Source: Leifsonia sp040686855
GTDB lineage: Bacteria > Actinomycetota > Actinomycetes > Actinomycetales > Microbacteriaceae
Reading direction: 5' to 3'
NCBI RefSeq assembly: GCF_040686855.1
Contig: NZ_JBFBOG010000002.1
Location: 496,001-560,000, forward strand
Length of the DNA: 64,000 nt
Both the position numbers and the translations under genes were made by a program. Below the pieces are notes generated by a model that saw only the letters and a list, made by a program, of their open reading frames with translations, was not told where the DNA came from and did not search any database. Shown piece after piece: positions 17,933 through 27,041 of the stretch (position 1 is the stretch's first letter; each line of letters starts with the position of its first letter).

Positions 17933-17960
17933 AAAGGGGCTGGCGAAGGCCAGCCCCTTT
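17933..17960 (+). terminator. Strong terminator after ssb
   Basis: Perfect 12-bp stem AAAGGGGCTGGC/GCCAGCCCCTTT with loop GAAG, and a T-rich end. It separates the transfer genes from the cargo block to the right. Confidence 0.9.
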
Positions 17961-18195
17961 GTGTTCCCTCGAAACACTCACGGGGACGCGGCCGGAATGC
18001 GCTGCGAGCACCGGGGGGAGCCGACTCCAAGGTCCAGTCCATCGCTAGTCGCTTATCGGAGATTCCCCGTCGAGCTGAGGCACTTTACTTAGCGATATTT
18101 CGTCGGACTGGGATACCGGAGTGTCACCGTGCTCACCCGAGCGCAGTTTCGTCCGGAGCGACTAGCGATATGTTAGGCCGAGATCACGGCGCGGT

Positions 18196-19185
18196 TCACG
18201 CCGCGAGGACCTCTATCGCAGCCTCCTCAACGGCGGTCCAGGCATCCTTGATTGCGCGAATGTGCGCGTAGGCGGCGACCCGCGATTTGTCGTCGCTCGG
18301 ATCCCGATGGACACCGTCGAACCCTTCTGGACTCGTGAACTCGTCGAGGGCTATCGCTAACACGTTCTGAAAATGGCGGTCGGTCACGAGCAGCCGCAGT
18401 TCGCGCGCCGAGTGTTTGATGGTTTGGGCATCCTCGACCATTTGCTTGCCCGAATCCGTCTCAAACCACTCGATCCAGTCGCGCTGCTCCCACCGACCCT
18501 TCATCGTCGAGATGACGATGATCTGCCACGTGTCCGCCCATCGGTGCGCGGCGCCGACGGCTGCCGCTACGAGCTGTCGAACCTTCTCATTTCGGTCCGC
18601 TCTCAGCTCGGCCTCTCGACCAGAAAATCCCGCTACGAGCCGGTCCTGCAGCATCTCAAGCTCAGCCTTTGACGCACGTTCGGTCGACCCGGGCTGTCGC
18701 ACGAATACGGTGCCCTCCACGACCATTGGTCCCTTTGGCGGTTGGTAGCTCTTCTGCAGCAGTGCAATCCGGTCGCCGTCGCGCGGAGGCTCCACGGTGA
18801 CGACCAGGACAGCGGTGCCGTCGACGTCGACGGTGCGTCCGTCCCAGAGGGGCCACCCGTGGCCAGTGAACCGGCGTAGAGCGTTGACGAGCTCGGCGCT
18901 GTCAGGCACCGTCTGCCCGCGGAGTGTGCCGGGCTCAGCTCCGACGACCACGTAGCCGGCACCCTCGAAGGCGGTGGCAGCGACGGGCACTGAGCGGTTA
19001 GCCATGCCGAGGATCGCCCGGGAAAGTGCAAATGACGCCTCCACGCTCGTCAGATCCTCGTAGCCGAGCTTCCATTCCACGGCCCGCGATTCATCATCCT
19101 GGGAAGCTGCGAGCACGGCGCGGACGAGACCGACTAGCTGATCGTGAGTGCGAAGTGCGCGAGAGGAATCTATCCGGAAGGTCAC
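18196..19185 (-). CDS. AlbA_2/Schlafen-type ATP/DNA-binding domain protein
   Basis: 329 residues. The N-terminal 150 residues resemble AlbA_2 (Schlafen AlbA-like) domains: SRAVEWKLGYEDLTSVEASFALSRAILGMAN... GYVVVGAEPG, then a KSYQPPKGPMVVEGTVFVRQ strand. The rest is helical, with a conserved Trp/Arg-rich segment (WEQRDWIEWFETDSGKQM). AlbA_2 proteins regulate or defend in many bacteria. GTG start. It lies in the element's cargo block, divergent from the TIGR02391 gene, which favours a defence-type role by context only. Confidence 0.7.
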   Translation of the reverse strand: MTFRIDSSRALRTHDQLVGLVRAVLAASQDDESRAVEWKLGYEDLTSVEASFALSRAILGMANRSVPVAATAFEGAGYVVVGAEPGTLRGQTVPDSAELVNALRRFTGHGWPLWDGRTVDVDGTAVLVVTVEPPRDGDRIALLQKSYQPPKGPMVVEGTVFVRQPGSTERASKAELEMLQDRLVAGFSGREAELRADRNEKVRQLVAAAVGAAHRWADTWQIIVISTMKGRWEQRDWIEWFETDSGKQMVEDAQTIKHSARELRLLVTDRHFQNVLAIALDEFTSPEGFDGVHRDPSDDKSRVAAYAHIRAIKDAWTAVEEAAIEVLAA

Positions 19186-19417
19186 GGGCCGATCGTATGA
19201 AAAGGGCCAAGGCTCGTCGACAACGCCATGCCGCGGGCATCGATGAGTAGGTCAGCTGCCAAGTCCGCCTCCATAGGCGCCTCTAGCTGACGCATGCTCT
19301 GGTTTGGTGCGTTGGCCAAGGCTGACTCGATCCCGGGTCGCCCGCCGTTTCTGTCCAGGAGGCTAGGCAGGCGCCCACCCAGGCGCGTGGCGGGTGCAGT
19401 GCTGAAAGGATGGCATC

Positions 19418-20215
19418 ATGACCCCCAACATCGATGCCACCGACCTATCCGTGACAGTGAACATGGCCGGCGCACCGATCACGGTGGGGGAGATGCTCCA
19501 GTTGAGCCCTTCGGAGCTCGGCATGCGCCTACTCCGTGGAATGGTCGTTTCCGGCCGAAGTTGGTCGGCGCCGAACATCCGGGCCCACGCAGAGGCAAGT
19601 TTGTTGACGGCGATCCCGCGCAGACACGGGAGTGTCACGCGGGATCTGTCCGGGATGATCGAAGTGATCGTAGCCACCATCGCCGACGGCCTGGGTTGGC
19701 TTATCTCTAACAGCCTCATCGGTCCTTCCTCCGCCCAATCGGGCAGCGGCGACGAGTGGATACCGACTCAAGCAGGCCGAGAGGCGAATGTCCTCGGGTC
19801 GACAGCTCATGTCGACGCCACGCGCCGGCTCCACGTTGACCTACATCCGCGGCTGCAGGGCGCCGCCCGGATGAACTTCGAGCGCGGCGAGTACGCGGCG
19901 GCTGTTCTGATCGCGATGAAGGAAGTCGAGATTTCGCTCCGAACCGCCTCCGGCCTTCCAGCCGGCCTGACCGGCAAGGCGCTTGCCCAGGAAGCGCTAA
20001 AACCGGGTGGCCCACTCAGAATCGCAGGCGAGACTCCGGACGAGCAGACGGGCTTTCTTCTTCTGTTTCAGGGTGCCTTCGCCGCGTTCCGGAACCCAGC
20101 TGGTCACCGCGCGGTGGAGTACGACGACCCGGCAGATGCCGCCAATATTCTCCACTTCGCCGACGAACTGCTTCGGATCATTGACCGCGAGAAGAGGTCT
20201 CGTTCCGACAACTAA
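19418..20215 (+). CDS. TIGR02391-family (Ymh-type) protein
   Basis: 265 residues. The C-terminal half (HPRLQGAARMNFERGEYAAAVLIAMKEVE... GKALAQEALKPGGPL... GFLLLFQGAFAAFRNPAGHR) matches the TIGR02391/Hypoth_Ymh family. This family has HEPN-like helices and is frequent in phage-resistance islands. The N-terminal half is unassigned. The ATG is preceded by GAAAGGA. Possible role: a toxin or RNA-targeting part of an abortive system. No partner is fused to it. Confidence 0.75.
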   Translation: MTPNIDATDLSVTVNMAGAPITVGEMLQLSPSELGMRLLRGMVVSGRSWSAPNIRAHAEASLLTAIPRRHGSVTRDLSGMIEVIVATIADGLGWLISNSLIGPSSAQSGSGDEWIPTQAGREANVLGSTAHVDATRRLHVDLHPRLQGAARMNFERGEYAAAVLIAMKEVEISLRTASGLPAGLTGKALAQEALKPGGPLRIAGETPDEQTGFLLLFQGAFAAFRNPAGHRAVEYDDPADAANILHFADELLRIIDREKRSRSDN

Positions 20216-20292
20216 GAGTTGCGATTGCCTCACTCGCAGCGCTGGCCACAGTCAGCCATTGGCGGCAGGAGCGCTAGAACGATCGCCGATAA

Positions 20293-21417
20293 CTAGGCCA
20301 ACCCACTGACACCGCCAAGCGCCAACAAGGACTCCGCTATCAGTTCCGGAACAGCGGCCAATGCTGCGTCGAGCGTGTACTCGATCATTGCCGCGATTTT
20401 CGAGCTAGAAAGATCAAGTAGGCGCGTCCAGTCACTCGGGTTGTAACGCGCCAGCATCGACAGCGCAAAGAGCAAGAGCCACCAAGATGCGAGCGGGTGG
20501 ATGTCGGATTGAGAATCACCCAGAGACGGCAGGATCACTCTATGGTGACGATACGTACGCGATTGCAAGAGATGCCTGTTACCGTTTGCCTGCTCCTCGA
20601 GCGCAGTTGGCGGGACCAGCACGAAGACGTGCCCAATGTTGTGTGATTCGAGCGGTCCACCATCGTCGCGGCGAGCCACATCTAGACCACGAAGCGCGGG
20701 GTATTGGTTCAAGAATTCGTGGACCTGCTCGACGGGCCAATCCGGTGTGAAGGTGGGGACTAAAAGTTCGAACCGCTCGTAGTCGATGTTCGGGCTCGGT
20801 GTCCCGTAGATACCATTCGGCGTGAGCACAGGCGCGGAAACGAGGGCGCGTCCGTAATTGATTCGAAGTTCGAGAATCTGGCTCATCACCTCGCCAAGTG
20901 ACACCCGGTTCAGGTCCGTGGGAGAGTCGAGCGCGATCGAAATTCGCGAAAACGAGTCGCGCTGGGTTGGCGTTACTGTCACAAGCGAGTCCAGGAAGTC
21001 GACGCTTGAAAGATCGCCTGCGTACCTCAACCCGTGTCCGCTGCAGATCCAGTGCGGATCTACAGCCCCCTCGATGTCGCCGAGACGATGGCTCGCTGCG
21101 GCTATGGCCCTGCCTGCCTGAGACAGGCCGTAGAAGAGATTTAGGGGTCGGCTCTCGTACCCGATGGCCGAGGCAGCGGTGAACTGCTGCTGTGATTGCT
21201 CGAGTGCCACCTGAAAGACGCGCTTGCGCTCGCCGGTGAGGAGGTCTTGGAGGCCCAACGGAGGATCGGCGCGCAAAGAGCGGATCCGGCGCCACGAGGC
21301 GGCCGGAGCATCAGTGCCAAGCTCGAACCATGTCGCCATTCGTGCCTCCTCGAACATTCTCGCCAAGAGTGCCACAAGAGCAGTATTGAGGGGTGTTTCG
21401 CCGAGATCCGCGTCCAC
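20293..21417 (-). CDS. YaaC-like protein
   Basis: 374 residues. The pattern is that of YaaC-type proteins: RPLNLFYGLSQAGRAIAAA... GHGL in the middle and HPLASWWLLLFALSMLARYNPSDW near the C-terminus. YaaC proteins have no established function and are often found with other genes in mobile islands. GTG start at 21417. Convergent with the TIGR02391 gene; together with the AlbA_2 gene they form a three-gene cargo group between ssb and the relaxase. Confidence 0.72.
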   Translation of the reverse strand: MDADLGETPLNTALVALLARMFEEARMATWFELGTDAPAASWRRIRSLRADPPLGLQDLLTGERKRVFQVALEQSQQQFTAASAIGYESRPLNLFYGLSQAGRAIAAASHRLGDIEGAVDPHWICSGHGLRYAGDLSSVDFLDSLVTVTPTQRDSFSRISIALDSPTDLNRVSLGEVMSQILELRINYGRALVSAPVLTPNGIYGTPSPNIDYERFELLVPTFTPDWPVEQVHEFLNQYPALRGLDVARRDDGGPLESHNIGHVFVLVPPTALEEQANGNRHLLQSRTYRHHRVILPSLGDSQSDIHPLASWWLLLFALSMLARYNPSDWTRLLDLSSSKIAAMIEYTLDAALAAVPELIAESLLALGGVSGLA

Positions 21418-21636
21418 AGGATTAGCTCAGTCTCTAGGCTCCCAGAGCCTCAGGCCGTCGAGGGGTCAAAGACCGAACGAGCCCCCGTGCAACGCCGCAG
21501 ATAGTAGTGGCTGGCTATCAATTCGCGAGGGCGTCGTGGCGGTTCGCTATCCCGTGTACTTCGGCTACTCCCCAGGTCCGCAACCCATGAGCTACCTACC
21601 GTTCCGAAAGACGGCGGTCTCGGGCAAACTGTAGTC

Positions 21637-22038
21637 GTGAGTGTGCAAACTCCGGCTCCCAGGCCGTTGGGAGTCTCGGACGTCGAAGCGGTCGAGCTGT
21701 GTCGTCAGTGGATGGTCTATCTGGGCGCGGCTGATTCCGTTGTGGCCTCAGGGGACGCCCGCCAGATCTGTGATTTGTACAGCCGCCACTACCTGGCCTG
21801 GGTGGACAATCGACAGCAAAACCTAGACGCAGCATTTGTGGAGCGCGCAGCGCGACTCTGCGAGAACGATGGACGTCGTGGCCTGGTCTTCGTGCCTGGA
21901 GGAGTGTTTCCCGATGCGCAGGACACTGCGGAAGCGCTAGGTGTTGCTCTACTTCGGTTCGATCCGTACGGTGCTGATCTCGACGGCGCAAACCCGCTGG
22001 GCCGATCCGTGCGCTCGCTCGGCCTCGCTTTCGCGTAG
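21637..22038 (+). CDS. Small hypothetical protein, restriction-endonuclease-like pattern
   Basis: 133 residues. Two segments stand out: LYSRHYLAWVDNRQQNLD, and RGLVFVPGGVFPDAQDTAEALGVALLRFDPYGADLDGANPLGR. The layout (VFVPGGVF... ALLRFD) suggests an Mrr-like or nuclease-like alpha/beta fold, but catalytic residues cannot be assigned with confidence. GTG start with a weak ribosome site. It ends 7 nt from the convergent relaxase gene. Similar small genes beside relaxases would mark it as an element backbone gene. Confidence 0.6.
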   Translation: MSVQTPAPRPLGVSDVEAVELCRQWMVYLGAADSVVASGDARQICDLYSRHYLAWVDNRQQNLDAAFVERAARLCENDGRRGLVFVPGGVFPDAQDTAEALGVALLRFDPYGADLDGANPLGRSVRSLGLAFA

Positions 22039-22045
22039 CGCGGCG

Positions 22046-24781
22046 TTATGACGGGGCCGGGCCAGATGCGAGCTTGGAGATGGATGGCTGGTTCGGTCCA
22101 GTGTCGCCACGCGCTGCGCGGTTGAGCTCTTCCCTCGCAGCAGTGCGAGACTTGTCGATAGTTTCCTCGACTGCCTGCCGCTGCATGGTTTCCACGAGCT
22201 GCTCTGTTGCGCGCGCTCTCGTTGGAGCAAGCACGATAGCGCGGTTGTCCGTCTTTCCACGCGTCATCCCGACGTAGAGGCCAGCGGCGTCGACTCCTGG
22301 ACCTACTACGGACACGTCCGTTGTCTCGCCCTGCACGCCGTAAACCGTTGTGGCGTAGGCCAAGTGAAGATGGGATCCGGCGTACGCATGCGTGATTTTC
22401 CGTAAGTCCGTCGAGTCGTTCGCAGAGGCGAGCAGCACGTGATCACCTGCGACCTGTCTAACTATCCAGTTCTGACGGTTTTGGACGTCGATCTTTGCGT
22501 TATTGCGGCGAGTCTGCACGACGTCGCCAACGAAGATCGGCTGCCCCTCCATGCCAGTCACGCACCCGCGCGTATCAACCGCTCCGGTCGCCACTCGTCG
22601 AGCTTGAATGTCCTCACTGACGGCTTGTGCTTCCGCGTGGGTGGCTGTGACGAGGGCGATGGATTGACGTTTGCCAGTTGCTTCGAACCATGCGTGAACC
22701 AGGGCGTCCCGGGCTTCCAGGTCATTGTTGGCAAGGACGACGTGGCCGGTGGTGATCAATTCCTCAGCAACCTTCGCCGCGTCCTCCGCACCTCGGGGCT
22801 TGCGTAGCTTCAGGCTCAGATCCCCCCACATGTGATCCTCGAATCGATGGATCGCAACGAGCTCGATCTGACGAGTAGCGCGACGCCAGAAGAGAGCCAT
22901 CGCGCCAGAATGTCCGATTGGCAGAGCTTGCTGTTGATCTCCGACGACCGCAACCGATGCACCGGTTCGGTGAACAACGTCAAGCAATGCGTTTGCCGCC
23001 TCGAGGTCGAGCATGCCGGCCTCGTCCACCACGATGCGATCGCCCGGGCGAATACGAATTCGCGGTCCGGAGTACTCGACTCCTGTGATCGGGTCGGCAT
23101 CACCGACCCTTAGGCAGAACCACTCGGTGGCACCAGCCCGGCTGCTTTGCCATCGCCATCCGTAATCGTGTAGAAGCTGATGAAGGGACGACGACGCGCT
23201 GTTGGTTTCGCGACCAGCTACGGCGGAAGCCTTCTTCGTTGGCGCCACGATGAGCATGTTGCGGCCTTGCCGACGCAGAGCGGCGCCGGCGACCTTGAGC
23301 ATGGTGGTCTTTCCCGTGCCGGCTGCTCCGGCGATGGCGACGACTCGGTCTGTCCCGGCGATGGACGACGCACCCTTCACCTGATCCTCATCCAGAATGC
23401 GGTCCGGTTCGATCGCCCTCGCAATCGCGGTGGTCTCATCCATCGACAGCACCTCGCCCGCGACAGCGAGCGCCTCAGTCCGCTGGGCGACGGTGGCCTT
23501 TAGGGTCGCGGTCGCAGTGGCCATACGCCGCTTGATGTGCGCAGGGATATCTGGCTCCGAGAGAAGGGTAACGGTGTGAGTGCGGATCGCGAGAGAGCAC
23601 ACCTCGGCAATCAGAGCGGCCAGCTCCGTTCGATCTGCGCTAACACCGGATGCAGAGATCGATCGGATCGCCCCGGCTCGTACATCCATGTCGCTGAACC
23701 GCCCGCCGGTGCCAGTCGACCGAGCATCGGCATCTACGATCGCTTTCGCCGCGAGGAGATTCATGTCGAGGTCCTGTGGGGCCAGCGCTCGTGGTGTGAC
23801 CGCTGGTCGGGAGCGGCGGAGATCGGGGTCTTCACTAAGAAGCTCGCCCATCACAACGGATGCCCAGTCGTCCTCGTCCACCAGCCCGGGCTTGTTTGGC
23901 CTACCCGCTGCCCATGCCCAGTGGTCAATTTGAGCCAGCACAGTGGAGGACGGCTCCTCACCTGGGTGCTGCTCCCTCCATGCGCGGAGGTGAGCGGATT
24001 TGTTCGCCTCGATCTGTGCCGCCCGTTTCGACAGAGGCCGCACCAGATGTAGCAGCTGCGCGATCTCTCCATCCGAGTTCAGGGTGAAGCCCTTCGCCGC
24101 TAGCGCGGCGATCCACACTGGATCGGTCCTTGAGGCGAGGTCCCCCTCCGCGTTTAGGACGTTTTGGAACCGCAGCGCGACACGGGTGTCGACGTTCGAC
24201 CATTTTCCGTCCACGCCCTGCACCTTGACGTTCAGCCACAGGTGGCGGTGCTTGTGCGGGTCCAGCGAGCGTGACCGTTCATGCTGCAGCTCCACGACCT
24301 CGACGCGAGCGAGATCCTCGCGAATACAGCCTTGTTTGCCGCGGCGGGCGTTGAGCTGGCTCTGCCAGAGCTTGATTATCCGATCCCGCAACCGGTCCTG
24401 CAGATCCTCGTACGCAGCCGCCAACTCGGGGTCGAGCATCGCCGCGATCGAGAACGACTTCGGCGCGTTGATCGTCGCATCCAGAATCAGATCAGCGACC
24501 GGAGACTCCAAATCCCGGCCCCGTCGCTCACCTGTGAGTGGGTCCACACCGTCGACCCAATCCTTCAACTGCGACCGGGTGAGAAGGTCGTCACGGATGG
24601 CACCGTTCTCGACGATGTATCGGGTCATCACCGCATCCGCATAGCCGGCTGCGGCCAATGCGCCGTCAGCGGTCTTAGCCGTAAGGGTTGCGTCGCAGAC
24701 GCCGCCGAATGCGTAGTGCACAGCCTGCTTGACCCCCTGCGCAGCCTGCCCGCGCTTCCAGCGCGCCACTCCACCTCTCAC
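22046..24781 (-). CDS. MobF relaxase-helicase (TrwC/TraI type)
   Basis: 911 residues. The N-terminal relaxase domain has the metal-binding histidines in DPHKHRHLW (H176, H178, H180) and candidate catalytic tyrosines near the N-terminus (Y47, Y55). The C-terminal part is a RecD-like helicase: Walker A GAAGTGKTT (about 485-493), GDRIVVDEAGMLD, and HLAYATTVYGVQGETTDVSVVGPG. It nicks oriT, stays on the strand and unwinds DNA for transfer. Two GTG starts are possible, 24781 and 24769; AGAGG lies before the second. The composite element ends exactly at the first GTG, so the transcript may have almost no leader. Confidence 0.93.
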   Translation of the reverse strand: MRGGVARWKRGQAAQGVKQAVHYAFGGVCDATLTAKTADGALAAAGYADAVMTRYIVENGAIRDDLLTRSQLKDWVDGVDPLTGERRGRDLESPVADLILDATINAPKSFSIAAMLDPELAAAYEDLQDRLRDRIIKLWQSQLNARRGKQGCIREDLARVEVVELQHERSRSLDPHKHRHLWLNVKVQGVDGKWSNVDTRVALRFQNVLNAEGDLASRTDPVWIAALAAKGFTLNSDGEIAQLLHLVRPLSKRAAQIEANKSAHLRAWREQHPGEEPSSTVLAQIDHWAWAAGRPNKPGLVDEDDWASVVMGELLSEDPDLRRSRPAVTPRALAPQDLDMNLLAAKAIVDADARSTGTGGRFSDMDVRAGAIRSISASGVSADRTELAALIAEVCSLAIRTHTVTLLSEPDIPAHIKRRMATATATLKATVAQRTEALAVAGEVLSMDETTAIARAIEPDRILDEDQVKGASSIAGTDRVVAIAGAAGTGKTTMLKVAGAALRRQGRNMLIVAPTKKASAVAGRETNSASSSLHQLLHDYGWRWQSSRAGATEWFCLRVGDADPITGVEYSGPRIRIRPGDRIVVDEAGMLDLEAANALLDVVHRTGASVAVVGDQQQALPIGHSGAMALFWRRATRQIELVAIHRFEDHMWGDLSLKLRKPRGAEDAAKVAEELITTGHVVLANNDLEARDALVHAWFEATGKRQSIALVTATHAEAQAVSEDIQARRVATGAVDTRGCVTGMEGQPIFVGDVVQTRRNNAKIDVQNRQNWIVRQVAGDHVLLASANDSTDLRKITHAYAGSHLHLAYATTVYGVQGETTDVSVVGPGVDAAGLYVGMTRGKTDNRAIVLAPTRARATEQLVETMQRQAVEETIDKSRTAAREELNRAARGDTGPNQPSISKLASGPAPS

Positions 24782-24829
24782 ACTTAGAACTTCCGGTTAC
24801 GCGCTCCATCCGGCACGCACTTGGCGCGC
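24781..24829 (-). promoter_or_regulatory. Composite transfer element, copy 3
   Basis: On the minus strand, GCGCGCCA (24829-24822), 24 bp, ACCGGAAGTTCTAAGTG (24797-24781), touching the relaxase start codon. Its nearness to the start suggests that the 17-mer is a promoter core or an operator rather than a leader element. Confidence 0.75.
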
Positions 24830-25065
24830 ACATCTCGAAGAGTGCCTACGTGCATTTCGTCTTAAGCCCTGGTCTACTCTCTGCTCTTCGCGCGCTGTGT
24901 CCGTACTCTTGCTCTTGCTGGTGTGGGACTTTCTATTCCGTTTTTCGTCCTTGCTGTTACCTCACGCATGCGATTTCTCGAGATCCCCAATCGTCGGCAT
25001 GTGGCCAACCTCGAAGGTGGGCCGATCCCGCTAGTGTGAGATCTTGATCCCGATCGGAGGCTTGC

Positions 25066-26463
25066 GTGGCTAGGGCAAGGAAGCGTCAGACCAAGCAGCG
25101 GTTCGGCCGAGCACCGAGGCAGCTGAACCTCGCTAGGGATGATGTATTTCTTACCGTAGAAGGCTTCAAGGCAGTCAGTGAACGCATTGAGCTCCGCGTG
25201 GCGCCGCTCACATTGATTTCAGGCACGAACAGTGCAGGCAAGTCCAGTTTCATGCAGCCCTTTCTAGTCATGAAACAGACTTTGGAGTCTGGCTTTGACC
25301 CCGGGCCCTTGCTGCTCTACGGACCGAACGCCAAGTTCACTCTGGGACGACAAGCCCTCTCACGCGGTAAGTCGCGCGAGACGCAAGCACGCCAGTTCTC
25401 GGTGGGCATGCGAAGCGGCACATGGAGCCGACGTATCGAGTACATCGAGGGGCCAGACAGCTTCGCCATTGGTTCGGACACGATCTCGGTCGATGATCGC
25501 GAACTGTGTCTGACCGAAACCATGAGATCCTCACTTCTCGAGTCCAGGGTGGAGGAGTTCGCAAAAGAATCTGACGTGATACTCCAGGGCATTCGTGACC
25601 GTTCGCTGTTTCCCGAGTATGAGAAGGTTTCCTACTCGGTGGAGCGAGAGGGTTGCATGCTCGATGTCTCCATGAGTTTGGAAAGCAAGCAGGGCTTCCA
25701 ATTGAATCTCGGAAGCAGTCCGTTTGAGCTTCAAACTGCTGCGTGGTCCTCAATGTTGCGGGGGATCATCCATGTGCCAGGTTTGCGGGGTAACCCGGAG
25801 CGCGAGTATGCCCGATCCGCGACTGGGAACACGTTTCCCGGCACCTTCGAGACCTACGTTGCCTCGATTCTGCTCGACTGGGCGCAAAATGCGCCCGAAA
25901 TGCTCGACGTACTTTCCCGTGAGCTGGAAGCGCTGGGCCTCACCTGGAAGGTCATGGGCCGGAAGAAAAATGATGCCGCGGTCGAGGTGCTTGTCGGGCG
26001 CCTACCGCACGCACAGCAGGGCGGAGCGCTAGACCTTGTAAGCGTTGCGGATGTCGGGTTTGGGGTGAGTCAAACGCTTCCCGTCGTCATATCCTTGCTC
26101 GTCGCTCGTCCCGGGCAAATCGTTTACCTTGAGCAGCCGGAAATTCACCTGCATCCGCGGGCACAGATTCACCTTGCACAAGCGCTCGTGGCGGCGGCAA
26201 ACAGAGGTGTAAAAGTCATAGCTGAAACGCACAGTTCGTTGCTAATTCGGGCGGTTCAAACACACATCGCCGAAGGTTCGATCCCTGCCAAGGGTGTCTC
26301 GATGAACTGGTTTAGTCGAGACGAGCAGACGGGCTTCTCTCGGCTTGATGTGGCCGAGTTAGATGAAGCGGGCAGGTTCGGGGACTGGCCGCTCGATTTC
26401 GATGAAGTGATGCAAGACGCCGACCTTGCATATATTGACGCGATCCGTAGGCGCGCGGACTAG
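25066..26463 (+). CDS. AAA/ABC-type ATPase (OLD-like, DUF3696-type)
   Basis: 465 residues. Walker A is GTNSAGKSSF (about 53-62). The end of the ATPase has IVYLEQPEIHLHPRAQIHLAQAL (Walker B) and VIAETHSSLLIRAV (His switch). The middle carries a long insertion. This is the layout of SMC/OLD-related ATPases that lack a TOPRIM nuclease and pair with a separate effector. The GTG start has CGGAGG eight bases upstream. The stop codon overlaps the GTG of the PIN-like gene by one base, so the two proteins are made together. Likely a nucleic-acid-sensing part of a defence system. Confidence 0.82.
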   Translation: MARARKRQTKQRFGRAPRQLNLARDDVFLTVEGFKAVSERIELRVAPLTLISGTNSAGKSSFMQPFLVMKQTLESGFDPGPLLLYGPNAKFTLGRQALSRGKSRETQARQFSVGMRSGTWSRRIEYIEGPDSFAIGSDTISVDDRELCLTETMRSSLLESRVEEFAKESDVILQGIRDRSLFPEYEKVSYSVEREGCMLDVSMSLESKQGFQLNLGSSPFELQTAAWSSMLRGIIHVPGLRGNPEREYARSATGNTFPGTFETYVASILLDWAQNAPEMLDVLSRELEALGLTWKVMGRKKNDAAVEVLVGRLPHAQQGGALDLVSVADVGFGVSQTLPVVISLLVARPGQIVYLEQPEIHLHPRAQIHLAQALVAAANRGVKVIAETHSSLLIRAVQTHIAEGSIPAKGVSMNWFSRDEQTGFSRLDVAELDEAGRFGDWPLDFDEVMQDADLAYIDAIRRRAD

Positions 26464-27017
26464 TGCAGGCAGTCATTATCGATGCGAACGTGGCGCGGTC
26501 GTGTGCTGATCCGGCGCGGCATGAAACGAGCGAGGCCTGCCTTCGAGTTACGCATGTCCTCGGGGAGAGAGGTTGCGAACTTCAACTGGCACTTACCCCC
26601 ACGCTTGAAGGCGAGTGGATCAAACACGCGTCGCGAACGTTTGTGAGCTGGTGGGCATCAATGGAGTCTCGCCGCAGGGTTCGGCGAGAGCGCGATCGAC
26701 GACTATCTGACTACCGAGAAATCATTGGTGGCATCCCAGAACAGGGAGTGCGAGACTTGCTGGAAAAGGATGCCCATATCGTCGAGATAGCCGCCCTGAA
26801 GCACTATCCCGTGATTTCGCAGGACGATGCTCAGGCCCGACATGTCTCCGCGCTCGCCGAGGCCTACCCTCTCCTCGGATCAATTCAGTGGTGCAACCCT
26901 GTGACCTCAAGTGAGTGGGAAGAGTGGCTCCGAGGAGCCTGCTCAGATTCGGAGGCGTACCGGCTTTGCGCCGAGCAGCCTACTGAGCCGAGCATCGAGG
27001 AGCCCGAAGCGGAGTGA
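26463..27017 (+). CDS. PIN-like nuclease, partner of the ATPase
   Basis: 184 residues. The N-terminus AVIIDANVARSCAD gives the first Asp of a PIN fold. LTPTLEGEWIKH supplies a Glu, EKDAHIVEIAAL another acid, and YPVISQDDAQARHV the C-terminal Asp pair, in the order expected for PIN-domain ribonucleases. No antitoxin gene is beside it; instead it is translationally coupled to the ATPase. The likely arrangement is ATPase sensor plus RNase effector. Confidence 0.72.
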   Translation: MQAVIIDANVARSCADPARHETSEACLRVTHVLGERGCELQLALTPTLEGEWIKHASRTFVSWWASMESRRRVRRERDRRLSDYREIIGGIPEQGVRDLLEKDAHIVEIAALKHYPVISQDDAQARHVSALAEAYPLLGSIQWCNPVTSSEWEEWLRGACSDSEAYRLCAEQPTEPSIEEPEAE

Positions 27018-27041
27018 CCGCAGGACGAACCCGGGGTCGTG

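Noticed and set aside
22439..24787. Several plus-strand open frames inside the relaxase gene
   Set aside because: They are antisense shadows of a protein with clear relaxase and helicase motifs.
24798..25065. oriT in the gap upstream of the relaxase gene
   Set aside because: The location is right, but I could not find a convincing nic site with inverted repeats; only short palindromes such as TCTCGAGA are present.
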